From Pseudoxanthomonas kaohsiungensis (GTDB lineage: Bacteria; Pseudomonadota; Gammaproteobacteria; Xanthomonadales; Xanthomonadaceae): 64,000 bases of DNA. The notes under the pieces were generated by a model. The model ran no database searches and had not been told where the DNA came from. It worked only from the letters and a program-made list of their open reading frames with translations. Made by a program: the position numbers and the translations under genes. The DNA lies in NCBI RefSeq assembly GCF_010211765.1, contig NZ_PDWO01000014.1, positions 1-64,000 on the forward strand. The letters are read 5' to 3'. This document shows, one piece after another, positions 46,943 through 59,888 of this stretch (position 1 is the stretch's first letter; every line of letters starts with the position of its first letter).

Positions 46943-48454
46943 ATGAGCAAGGAACTTCTTCTGGTAGTGGACGCGGTCGCCAACGAAAAGGGCGTGCCGC
47001 GCGATGTGATCTTCGACGCGCTCGAGGCCGCGCTGGCCTCGGCGGCCAAGAAGCGCTACGTCGACCAGGACGTGGTCACCCGCGTGGCGATCGACCGCAA
47101 GGACGGCAGCTACGAGACCTTCCGCCGCTGGGAAGTGGTGGCCGATGACGTGGTCATGGAGTCCCCGGACCGCCAGATCCGGCTGATGGACGCGGTCGAC
47201 GAGGCCGACGGCGTCGAGGTCGGCGACTGGATCGAGGAGCAGATCGAGAACCCGGAGTTCGGGCGCATCGCCGCGCAGGCGGCCAAGCAGGTGATCGTGC
47301 AGCGCGTCCGCGAGGCCGAGCGCCAGCAGGTGGTCGATGCCTGGAAGGACCGCGTCGGCGAGCTGGTCACCGGCGTGGTCAAGCGCGCCGAGCGCGGCAA
47401 CATCTATGTCGACCTGGGCGGCAATGCCGAGGCCTTCATCCCCAAGGACAAGGGCATTCCGCGCGACGTGCTGCGCACCGGCGACCGCGTGCGCGGCTAC
47501 CTGTTCGAGGTCCGCAGCGAACCGCGCGGCCCGCAGCTGTTCATCAGCCGCGGCGCGCCGGAGTTCATGATCGAACTGTTCAAGCTCGAGGTGCCGGAAG
47601 TCGGCCAGGGCCTGGTCGAGATCAAGGCCTGCGCCCGCGATCCGGGCGACCGCGCCAAGATCGCCGTGGTCGCGCACGACAACCGCACCGACCCGATCGG
47701 CGCGTGCATCGGCATGCGCGGCTCGCGCGTGCAGGCGGTGAGCAACGAGCTCAACGGCGAGCGCGTGGACATCGTGCTGTGGAACGACAACCCGGCCAAC
47801 TTCGTCATCAACGCGATGGCGCCGGCCGAGGTGCAGTCGATCATCGTCGACGAGGAGAAGCACTCGATGGACCTGGCCGTGGCCGAGGACCGCCTGGCCC
47901 AGGCGATCGGCAAGGGCGGCCAGAACGTGCGCCTGGCCAGCCGCCTGACCGGCTGGCAGCTCAATGTCATGACCCAGGACCAGGTCGCGGCCAAGTCGGA
48001 GGCCGAGCAGGCCGTGGCCCGCCAGCTGTTCATGGACAAGCTGGAAGTCGACGAGGAGATCGCCGGGATCCTGGTCGCCGAGGGCTTCAACACGGTCGAG
48101 GAGATCGCCTACGTCCCGGTCGGCGAGCTGCTGGCGGTCGAGGGCTTCGACGAGGACATCGTCGAGGAGCTGCGCTCGCGCGCCCGCGACGCCCTGCTCA
48201 ACGAGGCGCTGGCGGTGGAGGAGGAGCTGGACGAGCACCAGCCGGCCGAGGACCTGCTGGCGCTGGAAGGCATGGACGAGGAAACCGCCTTCGCCCTGGC
48301 CTCGCACGGGGTGCGCACCAGCGAGGACCTGTCCGACCTGGCCGCCGACGAAGTGGTGGAGTTCGGCATCGAAGGCCTGGACGAGGCCCGCGCCGCGGCG
48401 CTGATCCTGGCTGCCCGCGCCGAGGAGATCGCCCGCCTGGAGCGTGGCGCATGA
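46943..48454 (+). CDS. nusA: transcription termination/antitermination factor NusA
   Basis: A 503-residue RNA polymerase-binding factor: N-terminal domain (1-125), S1 (about 135-200, VVKRAERGNIYVDLGGNAEAFIP), KH1 and KH2 (about 200-345, GACIGMRGSRVQAVSNEL and AIGKGGQNVRLASRLTGW), and two acidic C-terminal repeats (about 365-500). Length and order match the family. It sits in the conserved order rimP-nusA-infB. Confidence 0.97.
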   Translation: MSKELLLVVDAVANEKGVPRDVIFDALEAALASAAKKRYVDQDVVTRVAIDRKDGSYETFRRWEVVADDVVMESPDRQIRLMDAVDEADGVEVGDWIEEQIENPEFGRIAAQAAKQVIVQRVREAERQQVVDAWKDRVGELVTGVVKRAERGNIYVDLGGNAEAFIPKDKGIPRDVLRTGDRVRGYLFEVRSEPRGPQLFISRGAPEFMIELFKLEVPEVGQGLVEIKACARDPGDRAKIAVVAHDNRTDPIGACIGMRGSRVQAVSNELNGERVDIVLWNDNPANFVINAMAPAEVQSIIVDEEKHSMDLAVAEDRLAQAIGKGGQNVRLASRLTGWQLNVMTQDQVAAKSEAEQAVARQLFMDKLEVDEEIAGILVAEGFNTVEEIAYVPVGELLAVEGFDEDIVEELRSRARDALLNEALAVEEELDEHQPAEDLLALEGMDEETAFALASHGVRTSEDLSDLAADEVVEFGIEGLDEARAAALILAARAEEIARLERGA

Positions 48455-48616
48455 GCGCCCCGGCCCGCCTGGAGCGGGGCCGGTGAACGCCCCGGCCGCC
48501 CCCACGGAGTACGGCGAATGAGCCGGCGATGAACACCGCCCTGCAACCGCAAGGGCTTAGAATCCGCGTTTCCCTTGCTCTGCGCGAGGGGGCGCCAAAC
48601 AGAGCATAGGATCCGA

Positions 48617-51244
<2,628 letters not shown>

Positions 51245-51249
51245 GCCGC

Positions 51250-51315
51250 GCATCGGCCGGCACGGGCCGGCCGATGCGCGAGGAACGGGACGGCCCACGC
51301 GGCCGTCCCGTCGTT
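51250..51315 (+). terminator. tandem hairpins between infB and rbfA
   Basis: First stem GCATCGGCCGG/CCGGCCGATGC (51250-51260 with 51267-51277); second stem CGGGACGGCC/GGCCGTCCCG (51286-51295 with 51301-51310) followed by TCGTTT. The second resembles a weak terminator; both could modulate readthrough into rbfA or mark processing. Confidence 0.6.
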
Positions 51316-51391
51316 TCGGGCCCTGCCGCCGTGCCGGGCTGCTACCGTTGTCTGCACCGGCACGGACCACGCGCCGGCGAGGAGTAGAGCC

Positions 51392-51754
51392 ATGCCCACC
51401 AAGTCCTTCCACCGTACCGACCGGGTGTCGGCGCAGCTGCGCCGCGAACTGGGCACGCTGATCCACGAGGCCGTGCGCGAGCATGGGCTGCCCTCGGTGA
51501 GCGTCTCCGACGTCGAGGTCACACGCGACCTGGCCCATGCCAAGGTGTTCGTCACGGCGCTGCTGCCCGACCGTTCGGCCGAGGCGGTCAAGGCGCTGAA
51601 GGAACTGGGCAGGGAACTGCGCATGGAGCTCGCCCGGCGGGTCAAGTTGCGCCACGTGCCCGAATTGCATTTCCACTACGACGACTCGGTCGACCGCGGC
51701 GAGCGCATCGAGGCGCTGCTGAAGGAAAATCCGCCGATCGACCCCGAGTCGTAG
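51392..51754 (+). CDS. rbfA: ribosome-binding factor A
   Basis: A 120-residue KH-like protein required for late 30S maturation and cold adaptation. The family pattern ([62 protein letters not shown]) is complete. It is 147 bases after infB and 94 before truB. Confidence 0.97.
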   Translation: MPTKSFHRTDRVSAQLRRELGTLIHEAVREHGLPSVSVSDVEVTRDLAHAKVFVTALLPDRSAEAVKALKELGRELRMELARRVKLRHVPELHFHYDDSVDRGERIEALLKENPPIDPES

Positions 51755-51848
51755 GCCTGCGCCCGCTCCGGCTGCCCTGGCGCCGCCATCCCCTCCGCCG
51801 GCGGCGCGGCGCGATCGCGCCGCTGCGGCGGGCCGCACAGGTCGTGCC

Positions 51849-52793
51849 ATGACGATGAACCGTCCCAAGATCCGCTTCCGACCCCTCGACGGCATCCTGC
51901 TGCTCGACAAGCCTGCGGGAATGAGCTCGAACGCCGCCCTGCAGGCGGCGCGGCGGCTGTTCCGGGCCGAGAAGGGCGGCCATACCGGCAGCCTGGATCC
52001 GCTGGCGACCGGGCTGCTGCCGTTGTGCTTCGGCGAGGCGACCAAGCTGGCCGGCCTGCTGCTGGGCTCGGACAAGGCCTACGAGGCCGGCATCGTGCTG
52101 GGGGCCACCACCGACACCGACGATGCCGACGGCCAGCCCCTGCGCCGGCGGCCGGTGCCGGTGCTGGAGCGCGCCGCGCTGGAGGCCGCGCTGGCTCCGT
52201 TCACCGGGGTGCTGCAGCAGCGTGCGCCGGTCTATTCGGCGCTCAAGCAGGGCGGTGAGCCGCTGTACGCGCGGGCGCGCCGGGGCGAGGCGATCGAAGC
52301 GCCCGTGCGCGAGGTGGAGGTCCGCGCGATCGAACTGCTGGACTTCGCCGGCGACCGGCTCCGCATCCGGGTGACCTGCGGAACCGGCACCTACGTCCGC
52401 AGCCTGGCACGCGACCTGGGCGAGGCCCTGGGGTGCGGCGCGCACATCGCCAGCCTGCGCCGGCTGTGGGTCGATCCGTTCAGGGAGCCGCGGATGCACA
52501 CCCTGGAGGAGCTGGAGGCGCTCGCCGAAGGGGCGGGCGAGGCCGCGCTGGACGCCTGCCTGCTGCCCCTGTCGGCGGGATTGGCCGGCCTCCCGCGGGT
52601 CGAGCTGGAGGAGGGGGAGGCGGCCCGGTTCAGCCTGGGACAGCGCCTGCGCGGGCCCTGGCCGGCGGCCGAGCCGGCCGGCGTGTTCACCCGCGGCGGC
52701 CGGCCCCTGGGCCTGGGCAGCGTCGAAGCGGATGGCCGCCTGTCGCCGCAGCGCCTGTTCCGGCCGGCCCTGGAGCCGGGCTGCGGCGGCTAG
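51849..52793 (+). CDS. truB: tRNA pseudouridine55 synthase
   Basis: A 314-residue enzyme that makes pseudouridine 55 in the T-loop. The catalytic aspartate is Asp50 in [12 protein letters not shown], preceded by DKPAGMSSN; the thumb region and [16 protein letters not shown] follow. ATG 51849 or 51855 could be the start. The C-terminal ~75 residues form the PUA-like domain. Confidence 0.96.
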   Translation: MTMNRPKIRFRPLDGILLLDKPAGMSSNAALQAARRLFRAEKGGHTGSLDPLATGLLPLCFGEATKLAGLLLGSDKAYEAGIVLGATTDTDDADGQPLRRRPVPVLERAALEAALAPFTGVLQQRAPVYSALKQGGEPLYARARRGEAIEAPVREVEVRAIELLDFAGDRLRIRVTCGTGTYVRSLARDLGEALGCGAHIASLRRLWVDPFREPRMHTLEELEALAEGAGEAALDACLLPLSAGLAGLPRVELEEGEAARFSLGQRLRGPWPAAEPAGVFTRGGRPLGLGSVEADGRLSPQRLFRPALEPGCGG

Positions 52794-52797
52794 CGCC

Positions 52798-52827
52798 TTG
52801 TCCGGAGCGGGTGCCCGCAGGTACAAT
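52798..52827 (+). promoter_or_regulatory. candidate rpsO promoter
   Basis: TTGTCC at 52798-52803 and TACAAT at 52822-52827, 18 bases apart, start just after truB. The leader of about 130 bases before rpsO may hold the S15 autoregulatory site known in other species; I do not see a decisive pseudoknot. Confidence 0.55.
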
Positions 52828-52962
52828 TCGCGCGCCTGTTTTCCGGGCCAATCCCTTTCCGCCCATTGCCCTGTTCTGCCGGGCGGGGCGGCCATCCGCA
52901 AGCGGCGGGTCAGGCGGTGCGCCCAGCGCGTTCCTGCCGGCCTCGCATCCAGAGAAGAAACC

Positions 52963-53223
52963 ATGTCCATCGATACCCAGAAGATCATCGCCGACAACGC
53001 GCGCGGCGCCAACGACACCGGCTCGCCGGAAGTCCAGGTCGCCCTGCTCACCGGCCGCATCGAACAGCTGACCGAGCACTTCAAGACCCACAAGAAGGAC
53101 CACCACAGCCGTCGTGGCCTGCTGCAGCTGGTCAACCGCCGCCGCAGCCTGCTCGACTACCTCAAGCGCAAGGACAACGAGCGCTACAAGGCCCTGATCG
53201 AGAAGCTCGGCCTGCGTCGCTGA
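52963..53223 (+). CDS. rpsO: 30S ribosomal protein S15
   Basis: An 86-residue ribosomal protein, primary binder of 16S rRNA central domain. The conserved [25 protein letters not shown] and RRSLLDYLK segments are present. ATG 52963 has AGAGAAGAAA upstream. It precedes pnp in the conserved rpsO-pnp order. Confidence 0.98.
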   Translation: MSIDTQKIIADNARGANDTGSPEVQVALLTGRIEQLTEHFKTHKKDHHSRRGLLQLVNRRRSLLDYLKRKDNERYKALIEKLGLRR

Positions 53224-53266
53224 TGCAAGACCCCGCCGCGGCGCAGAGATGCGCCGCGGTTTGCAT
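53223..53266 (+). terminator. long hairpin between rpsO and pnp
   Basis: ATGCAA (53223-53228) pairs with TTGCAT (53261-53266) and encloses a perfect stem CCGCGGCGCA/TGCGCCGCGG (53236-53245 with 53250-53259). It begins at the rpsO stop. In enteric bacteria this space holds a partial terminator and the RNase III site that controls pnp; the same role is likely here. Confidence 0.65.
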
Positions 53267-53405
53267 TTCGGCACCCGCAAGGAAAACCCCGTAGTCGGTC
53301 CGGCCGGTCCGGACGCTCCATCGCCAGCGGCCGGGCTCTCCGGCCACCCGGTCGCGGCAAGGGCCGCCCCCGGTCAATCGCAAGCAGAATCTCCAAGGAA
53401 CCAAC

Positions 53406-55511
53406 GTGGCAAAAATCACCAAAACCTTCCAGTACGGCAAGCACCAGGTCACCCTGGAAACCGGCGAGATCGCCCGCCAGGCCGGCGGTGCCGTCATCGT
53501 CAAGTTCGATGACACCGTGCTGCTGGTCACCGCCGTGGCAGCGAAGTCGGCCCGCGAAGGCCAGGACTTCTTCCCGCTGACGGTCGACTACCAGGAGAAG
53601 TTCTACGCCGGCGGCCGCATCCCGGGTGGCTTCTTCAAGCGCGAAGGTCGTGCCACCGAGAAGGAAACCCTGATCTCGCGCCTGATCGACCGCCCGCTGC
53701 GTCCGCTGTTCCCGGAGGAGTTCCGCAACGAAGTGCAGGTCATCGCCACGGTGATGTCGCTGAACCCGGAGATCGACGGCGACATCCCGGCGCTGATCGG
53801 CGCGTCCGCCGCCGTCGCCCTGACCGGCGCGCCGTTCAACGGCCCGATCGGCGCCGCCAAGGTCGGCTACATCAACGGCGAGTACGTGCTCAACCCGACC
53901 GTCAGCGAACTGAAGAACTCGAAGCTGGAGCTGGTCGTCGCCGGTACCTCCAACGCCGTGCTGATGGTGGAGTCCGAAGCGGCCGAGCTGTCCGAGGACG
54001 TGATGCTGGGCGCGGTGATGTTCGGCCACCGCGAGATGCAGAAGGTCATCAACATCATCAACGAGCTGGTCACCGAGGCCGGCACGAAGAACTGGGACTG
54101 GGCCGCGCCGGCCAAGAACGAAGCGCTGATCTCGGCGCTGAAGGAAGCCGTCGGCAACCAGCTCGAGGCCGCCTTCCAGGTGCGCGACAAGCTGCAGCGC
54201 CGCGACGCCATCGCCGCGATCAAGAAGGACGTGTTCCAGCAGCTGGCCGGACGCGCCGAAGCCGACGGCTGGACCGCCTCGGCCATGTCCAAGGAGTTCG
54301 GCGAGCTGGAATACCAGACCATGCGCGGTTCGGTGCTGGCGACCAAGGTCCGCATCGACGGCCGTGCGCTGGACACCGTGCGCCCGATCACGTCGAAGGT
54401 CAGCGTGCTGCCGCGCGTGCACGGCTCGTCGCTGTTCACCCGTGGCGAGACCCAGGCGATCGTCGCGGTCACGCTGGGCACCGCCCGCGACGGCCAGATC
54501 ATCGACGCGGTCTCCGGCGAGTACAAGGAGCACTTCCTGTTCCACTACAACTTCCCCCCGTACTCGGTGGGCGAAGCCGGCCGCATGATGGGCCCCAAGC
54601 GCCGCGAGATCGGCCACGGCCGCCTCGCCAAGCGCGGCGTGCTGGCGGTGATGCCGACCATGGAAGCGTTCCCGTACACGATCCGCGTGGTCTCGGAAAT
54701 CACCGAGTCCAACGGCTCCTCCTCCATGGCTTCGGTCTGCGGCAGCTCGCTGGCGCTGATGGATGCCGGCGTGCCGATCTCCGCACCGGTCGCCGGCATC
54801 GCGATGGGCCTGGTCAAGGAAGGCAACGACTTCGTCGTGCTGTCCGACATCCTGGGTGACGAAGACCACCTGGGCGACATGGACTTCAAGGTGGCCGGTA
54901 CCCAGAACGGCGTGTCCGCGCTGCAGATGGACATCAAGATCGAGGGCATCACCGAAGAGATCATGAAGCAGGCGCTGTCGCAGGCAAAGGCCGGCCGCCT
55001 CCACATCCTGGGCGAGATGGCCCATGCGATGACGGCACCGCGCCAGGAGCTGAGCGAGTTCGCGCCGCGCCTGATCACGATCAAGATCCACCCGGACAAG
55101 ATCCGCGAGGTGATCGGCAAGGGCGGTTCGGTGATCCAGGCGATCACCAAGGAGACCGGCACCCAGATCGACATCCAGGACGACGGCACGATCACCATCG
55201 CCTCGGTGAACGGCGCCGCCGGCCAGGCCGCCAAGGCCCGCATCGAGCAGATCACCTCCGACGTGGAGCCGGGCCGGATTTACGAGGGCAAGGTCGCCAA
55301 GATCATGGATTTCGGCGCCTTCGTGACCATCCTGCCGGGCAAGGACGGCCTGGTCCACGTGTCGCAGATCTCCAACGACCGCGTCGAGAAGGTCGGCGAT
55401 GCGCTGAAGGAAGGCGACCTGGTGAAGGTCAAGGTCCTGGAAGTCGACAAGCAGGGCCGCATCCGCCTGTCGATCAAGGCTGTCGAGGAAGGCGAGGGCG
55501 TGACGGAGTAA
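53406..55511 (+). CDS. pnp: polynucleotide phosphorylase
   Basis: A 701-residue 3'-5' phosphorolytic exoribonuclease, part of the degradosome. Two RNase PH domains (about 1-215 and 300-545, with [25 protein letters not shown] and DGGT-less catalytic [16 protein letters not shown]), a KH domain ([19 protein letters not shown]) and an S1 domain ([20 protein letters not shown]) are visible. It starts with GTG at 53406 ([10 protein letters not shown]), with AAGGAACCAAC upstream. A terminator follows. Confidence 0.97.
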   Translation: MAKITKTFQYGKHQVTLETGEIARQAGGAVIVKFDDTVLLVTAVAAKSAREGQDFFPLTVDYQEKFYAGGRIPGGFFKREGRATEKETLISRLIDRPLRPLFPEEFRNEVQVIATVMSLNPEIDGDIPALIGASAAVALTGAPFNGPIGAAKVGYINGEYVLNPTVSELKNSKLELVVAGTSNAVLMVESEAAELSEDVMLGAVMFGHREMQKVINIINELVTEAGTKNWDWAAPAKNEALISALKEAVGNQLEAAFQVRDKLQRRDAIAAIKKDVFQQLAGRAEADGWTASAMSKEFGELEYQTMRGSVLATKVRIDGRALDTVRPITSKVSVLPRVHGSSLFTRGETQAIVAVTLGTARDGQIIDAVSGEYKEHFLFHYNFPPYSVGEAGRMMGPKRREIGHGRLAKRGVLAVMPTMEAFPYTIRVVSEITESNGSSSMASVCGSSLALMDAGVPISAPVAGIAMGLVKEGNDFVVLSDILGDEDHLGDMDFKVAGTQNGVSALQMDIKIEGITEEIMKQALSQAKAGRLHILGEMAHAMTAPRQELSEFAPRLITIKIHPDKIREVIGKGGSVIQAITKETGTQIDIQDDGTITIASVNGAAGQAAKARIEQITSDVEPGRIYEGKVAKIMDFGAFVTILPGKDGLVHVSQISNDRVEKVGDALKEGDLVKVKVLEVDKQGRIRLSIKAVEEGEGVTE

Positions 55512-55539
55512 TCCGCGCGCTCCCTAGCTGGTACGAGAA

Positions 55540-55564
55540 AGCGGGCTCCGGCCCGCTTTTTCTT
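55540..55564 (+). terminator. pnp terminator
   Basis: Stem AGCGGGC/GCCCGCT (55540-55546 with 55551-55557), loop TCCG, then a T-rich run (TTTTCTTT). It closes the initiator tRNA-pnp gene series. Confidence 0.9.
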
Positions 55565-55664
55565 TGGCCGTTTCCCCGGTTCCGGCAGCGCGCTGGCGGG
55601 CGTTGCGACGACGCATCGCGGCGGATCCGGTCATCACCGGCACGCCGGGTCGTGCAATGCGGCC

Positions 55665-56408
55665 TCAGGCTGCTTCGAGCGCCTTGAGGCCGGCCGGATC
55701 GAGGATTTCCACCACGTAGGTGCCCGGCAGCGCGATCAGCCCGCGCGTGCGCAGCGCCGTGAGGCTGCGGCTGACCGTTTCCACGGTCAGGCCGAGGTGG
55801 TCGGCGATGTCGGCGCGCGGCATGGGCAGCGCGACCGCGGGCCCCGGGTTGCCGGCGCGCGCCTGGCGCGCGGCCAGCCTGAGCAGGAAGTCGCCCATGC
55901 GCTCGATCGGGGTCATCCGCGCCAGCGACATCATCTGCTCGCGGGCGGTGTCCAGTTCTACGCAGGCGCGCTCCAGCAGCTTGGCCTGCAGGTGCGGATA
56001 ACGGGTGCCCAGGCGCTGCATCGCGTCGGCGCCGAAACGGCACAGTTCCGTCGCGGCCAGGGCCTCGATGTCGTGCTGGTGGGTGGGGGCGCCGCTGAGG
56101 CCGACGAAGTCGCCCGGCAAGGCGAAGCCGGCGACCTGGCGGCGGCCGTCGGCGGACACGCGCACCAGGCGCAGGGCGCCGCGGGTGACGGTATACACGT
56201 GGCGGCGGGTCTCGCCCTGTCGGGCGAGTACCGCCCCGGGTTCGAGCGCCTGCACGCTGGCCGCCGTCTCGAGCGCCTGGATCTCCTCGGGCGACAGCGC
56301 CGAGCACACCGCCAGGTGGCGGACCTGGCAATGCAGGCACGGCCCCAGCGGGCCGGCGTCATCCGGTGGCGGGGCCAGGCAGGGGCTGTCGAACGGGGGC
56401 CAGGACAT
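55665..56408 (-). CDS. FNR-type Crp/Fnr regulator with Fe-S cysteines
   Basis: A 247-residue regulator with N-terminal cyclic-nucleotide-like sensor domain and C-terminal helix-turn-helix. Cysteines at 24, 27 and 35 (CLHCQVRHLAVC, the CxxCx7C spacing of FnrL-like proteins) plus Cys123 (TELCRFG, the place of E. coli FNR Cys122) predict an oxygen-sensitive [4Fe-4S] cluster. The recognition helix is LTVETVSRSL, with the Glu, Ser and Arg that read the TTGAT-N4-ATCAA box. It therefore probably controls the anaerobic response. ATG 56408 is chosen as it places the cysteines at the N-terminus; Cys10 is an additional one. It is divergent from hisS. Confidence 0.9.
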   Translation of the reverse strand: MSWPPFDSPCLAPPPDDAGPLGPCLHCQVRHLAVCSALSPEEIQALETAASVQALEPGAVLARQGETRRHVYTVTRGALRLVRVSADGRRQVAGFALPGDFVGLSGAPTHQHDIEALAATELCRFGADAMQRLGTRYPHLQAKLLERACVELDTAREQMMSLARMTPIERMGDFLLRLAARQARAGNPGPAVALPMPRADIADHLGLTVETVSRSLTALRTRGLIALPGTYVVEILDPAGLKALEAA

Positions 56409-56523
56409 GCGTCGCGTCGCTTGATCGGTGCGCCCATGATACCGGCGCGCGGACGCGCGCGCCGAACGGGTCCCGCCCCGGCCAAGGTAGAATTGCGGCC
56501 CCAGCGCGTGAGGAGTTTCCCGC

Positions 56524-57948
56524 TTGATCAGGCCCCGTACCCCGCCCGGCGTCATGGAGCTGCTGCCCCGCGAGCAGATCGCGTTCCAGCGCATGCTCGA
56601 CGTGATCCGCCGCAACTACGAGCGCTTCGGCTTCCTGCCGGTGGAGACGCCGGTGTTCGAGCTCTCCGACGTGCTGCTGACCAAGTCCGGGGGCGAGACC
56701 GAGCGGCAGGTGTACTTCGTCCAGTCCACCGGCGCGCTGGCCAATGCCGCGGCCGGGGCCGAGGCCGGCAAGCCCGAGGGTGGCCTCCCCGAGCTGGCGC
56801 TGCGCTTCGACCTGACCGTGCCGCTGGCGCGCTACGTGGCCGAGCACGAGCACGAGCTGAGCTTCCCGTTCCGGCGCTACCAGATGCAGCGCGTGTACCG
56901 CGGCGAGCGAGCCCAGCGCGGCCGCTTCCGCGAGTTCTACCAGTGCGACATCGACGTGATCGGCAAGGACGCGCTGAGCATCCGTTACGACGCCGAGGTG
57001 CTGGCGGTGATCCACGCGGTGTTCGCCGAGCTGGGGATCGGCGCGTTCAAGGTGCAGTTGAACAACCGCAAGCTCATGCGCGGCTTTTTCGAGGCCCAGG
57101 GCGTCACCGATCCGCAGCAGCAGGCGCTGGTCCTGCGCGAAGTGGACAAGATCGACAAGCGTGGCGCCGACTACGTGCGCGAGACCCTCGCCGGTCCCGG
57201 TTTCGGCTTGCCGGTGGCGGCCGTGGAGCGGATCCTGGCGTTCGTCGAAGTGCGCTCGCAGTCCCACGACGACGCGCTGGCGCGGATCGAGCGGGTGCTC
57301 GCCCAAGCCGGCGACCAGGCCAGCGAGACGCTGCGCACCGGCGCCGCCGAGCTGCGCGAGGTGCTGGAACTGGTCAAGGCGTTGGGCGTGCCCGAGGCCG
57401 CCTACTGCCTGAACTTCTCCATCGCCCGCGGCCTGGACTACTACACCGGCACCGTCTACGAGACCCAGCTGGTCGACCACCCGGAGATCGGCTCGATCTG
57501 CTCCGGCGGGCGCTACGAGGACCTGGCCAGCCACTACACCAAGTCGAGGCTGCCGGGCGTCGGCATTTCCATCGGCCTCACCCGGCTGTTCTGGCAATTG
57601 CGCGAGGCCGGGCTGATCGGCGGCATCGCCGAGAGCAGCGTGCAGGCGATGGTGGCGCTGATGGAGGATTCGCAGCTGGCGGAGGCGCTGGACATCGCGC
57701 GCCACCTGCGCGCCGGCGGGATCAACACCGAAGTGCAGATGGAGGCGCGCAAGGTCGGCAAGCAGTTCCAGTACGCCTCGCGCGCGGGCATCCGCTTCGT
57801 CGTGCTGGCCGGCGCGGACGAGCTGGCGCGCGGCGTGGTCGCGGTGAAGGACCTGCTCCGCGAGCAGCAGTTCGAGGTATCCCGCGACGAACTGGCCGGC
57901 ACCTTGCGGGTGGAACTGGAACAGGCCCGCGCCCTGGCCGGCCGCTGA
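56524..57948 (+). CDS. hisS: histidine--tRNA ligase
   Basis: A 474-residue class II aminoacyl-tRNA synthetase. Class II motifs and histidine-specific segments are present: [22 protein letters not shown], the histidine loop [19 protein letters not shown] and the final [11 protein letters not shown]. The C-terminal anticodon-binding domain starts about residue 365. The start is TTG at 56524 with GAGGAG eight to nine bases upstream; the first ATG (56554) would cut into conserved sequence. An Ala/Gly insert ([18 protein letters not shown]) around residues 70-88 makes it longer than E. coli HisS. TAGAAT at 56488-56493 is a likely -10. Confidence 0.95.
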   Translation: MIRPRTPPGVMELLPREQIAFQRMLDVIRRNYERFGFLPVETPVFELSDVLLTKSGGETERQVYFVQSTGALANAAAGAEAGKPEGGLPELALRFDLTVPLARYVAEHEHELSFPFRRYQMQRVYRGERAQRGRFREFYQCDIDVIGKDALSIRYDAEVLAVIHAVFAELGIGAFKVQLNNRKLMRGFFEAQGVTDPQQQALVLREVDKIDKRGADYVRETLAGPGFGLPVAAVERILAFVEVRSQSHDDALARIERVLAQAGDQASETLRTGAAELREVLELVKALGVPEAAYCLNFSIARGLDYYTGTVYETQLVDHPEIGSICSGGRYEDLASHYTKSRLPGVGISIGLTRLFWQLREAGLIGGIAESSVQAMVALMEDSQLAEALDIARHLRAGGINTEVQMEARKVGKQFQYASRAGIRFVVLAGADELARGVVAVKDLLREQQFEVSRDELAGTLRVELEQARALAGR

Positions 57949-57983
57949 GCCGGCCGCCCAGGCACGCAACACGGAACACGAAC

Positions 57984-59888
57984 ATGCAGACCATCCGACT
58001 CGACGGGCAGTCCCTGACCCGTGACCGCCTCGTCGCCGTCGCCGCGGGCGCGGCGGTCGAGCTCGATCCGCGCGCGCTGGACGCGGTCCGGCGCGCGGCC
58101 GACTTCCTCGCCGAACAGGTGCGCCGCCAGGAACCGATCTACGGCGTCTCCACCGGCTTCGGCAGCAATGCCGACAAGCTGCTCGGCGCCCATCCGCTGC
58201 GCGACGAGCTGCCCGGCGCTATGCCCTCGGGGCGGTCGCTGCACGAGGAGCTGCAGCGCAACCTGATCGTCACCCATGCGGTGTGCGTGGGCGAGCCGAT
58301 GGCGGCCGACGTGGTGCGGGCGATGCTGTGCATCCGCATCAACACCCTGCTCAAGGGCCATTCGGGCATCCGCGTGGAAACCCTGCAGGCGCTCACCGCG
58401 ATGCTCAACGCCGGCATCGTGCCGGTGGTACCGCAGCTCGGGTCGGTCGGCGCCTCCGGCGACCTGGCGCCGCTGTCGCACCTGGCGATCGTCCTGCTCG
58501 GCGGTGGCGAGGCGTTCTTCCAAGGCCGGCGCATGGCCGGCGCCGAGGCGTTGCAGCGCGCCGGCCTGGCGCCGGTCTCGCTGTCCTACAAGGAAGGCCT
58601 GGCGCTGAACAACGGCACCGCGCAGATGCTGGCGATGGGCGTGCTGGCGTTGCACCGCCTCGAGCAGATGCTCGACACCGCCGACCTGGCCGCGGCGATG
58701 ACCATCGATGCGTTCGCCGGCCGGCTGGGCGCGTTCGCCGCCGAGGTGCATGCGCTGCGTCCGCACCCCGGCCAGGTGCAGGTGGCGGCGAACCTGCGCC
58801 GGCTGCTGGAAGGCTCGACCCTGGCCGACATCGCCTACCACCTCGTGCCACGCTTCCGGCAGTGGCTGCCGTCGAGCTGGTCGCCGTTCCCGCAGGCCGG
58901 CGCCGACGCGCAGGCGCTGCGCTTTGACATCGGCTGGGACTGGGTACCCGCCGACCAGCGCCATGGCCGCGAGAAGTTCTACCTGCGCTTCCTGCCGTTC
59001 CGCGGCGGCAAGAAGCACCAGCCGCAGGACAGCTATTCGCTGCGCTGCATCCCACAGGTGCACGGCGCGGTCCGCGACGCGGCCGCGCAGGCCGCGCGCG
59101 TGCTCGACATCGAGCTCAACGCGGTCACCGACAACCCGCTGGTGTTCCCGGACAAGGCCGATGCGACGCACGTGGAGGAGCAGGTCATCTCGGCCGGGCA
59201 TTTCCATGGCATGCCGCTGGCGCTGGCGCTGAGCTACGTGAAGGCGGCGATCCCGACCCTGGCTTCCATCTCCGAGCGCCGGCTCAACAAGCTGGTCGAC
59301 CCGGCGACCAACGACGGACTGCCGGCATTCCTGATCGGCAACGAGGACGGCACCGAGTCGGGCCACATGATCGTGCAGTACACGGCCGCGGCGATCGTCA
59401 ACGACCTCGCCAGCCGCGCGCACCCGGCCTCGGTCTACTCGGTGCCGACCAGCGCCAATGCCGAGGACCACGTGTCCATGGGCGCCAACGAGGCGCGCCA
59501 CGTGCTGGCGATGGTCGAGGACCTGGGCAAGGTGCTGGCGCTGGAACTGTACACCGCCGCGCAGGCGCTGGACCTGCGCCGGGACATGATCAACGCCGCA
59601 CGGGCCCTGGCCCGTGGCGCCGATGCCGCGGCACTGGCGACCAAGGTGCAGGGCGGCCCCGCCGCCGGTGCGCCCGGACGCGAGGGTTTCCTCGGCGAGG
59701 TGGAGGCGCTGCGCGCCCAGCTCGCCGGCGCCGATGCGTTCCATCCCGGTACCGCGGTAGCGGCCGCCCATGCCCGGATCCGCGCCGAGGTGCCGTTCCT
59801 GGACCGCGACCGCGCGATGGACGGCGAAGTGGCGGCGATGGTGGCGCTGGTCGCCTCCGGCGCGCTGCTGCAGGCGCCGCCGGCCTAG
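57984..59888 (+). CDS. HAL/PAL-family ammonia-lyase with insertion
   Basis: A 634-residue aromatic amino acid lyase. The self-forming MIO cofactor triad is Ala157-Ser158-Gly159 (GSVGASGDLAPLSH); YGVSTGFG and the EDHVSMGANEARHV block are also present, closest to histidine ammonia-lyase. It is about 120 residues longer than HutH (~510): about 65 extra residues (roughly 282-345, including FRQWLPSSWSPFP and RHGREKFYLRFLPF) interrupt the core just before QDSYSLRC, and the C-terminus is extended. In the SANAEDHVSM segment, Ala replaces the Gln usual in HutH. No hutUIG genes adjoin. It lies 35 bases after hisS. Histidine is the likeliest substrate, but another aromatic amino acid is possible. Confidence 0.88.
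   Translation: MQTIRLDGQSLTRDRLVAVAAGAAVELDPRALDAVRRAADFLAEQVRRQEPIYGVSTGFGSNADKLLGAHPLRDELPGAMPSGRSLHEELQRNLIVTHAVCVGEPMAADVVRAMLCIRINTLLKGHSGIRVETLQALTAMLNAGIVPVVPQLGSVGASGDLAPLSHLAIVLLGGGEAFFQGRRMAGAEALQRAGLAPVSLSYKEGLALNNGTAQMLAMGVLALHRLEQMLDTADLAAAMTIDAFAGRLGAFAAEVHALRPHPGQVQVAANLRRLLEGSTLADIAYHLVPRFRQWLPSSWSPFPQAGADAQALRFDIGWDWVPADQRHGREKFYLRFLPFRGGKKHQPQDSYSLRCIPQVHGAVRDAAAQAARVLDIELNAVTDNPLVFPDKADATHVEEQVISAGHFHGMPLALALSYVKAAIPTLASISERRLNKLVDPATNDGLPAFLIGNEDGTESGHMIVQYTAAAIVNDLASRAHPASVYSVPTSANAEDHVSMGANEARHVLAMVEDLGKVLALELYTAAQALDLRRDMINAARALARGADAAALATKVQGGPAAGAPGREGFLGEVEALRAQLAGADAFHPGTAVAAAHARIRAEVPFLDRDRAMDGEVAAMVALVASGALLQAPPA

Noticed and set aside
57984-59888. Lyase considered as part of a hut or aryl polyene cluster
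   Set aside because: No hutU, hutI, hutG, ketosynthase or acyl carrier genes are within the window on either side.
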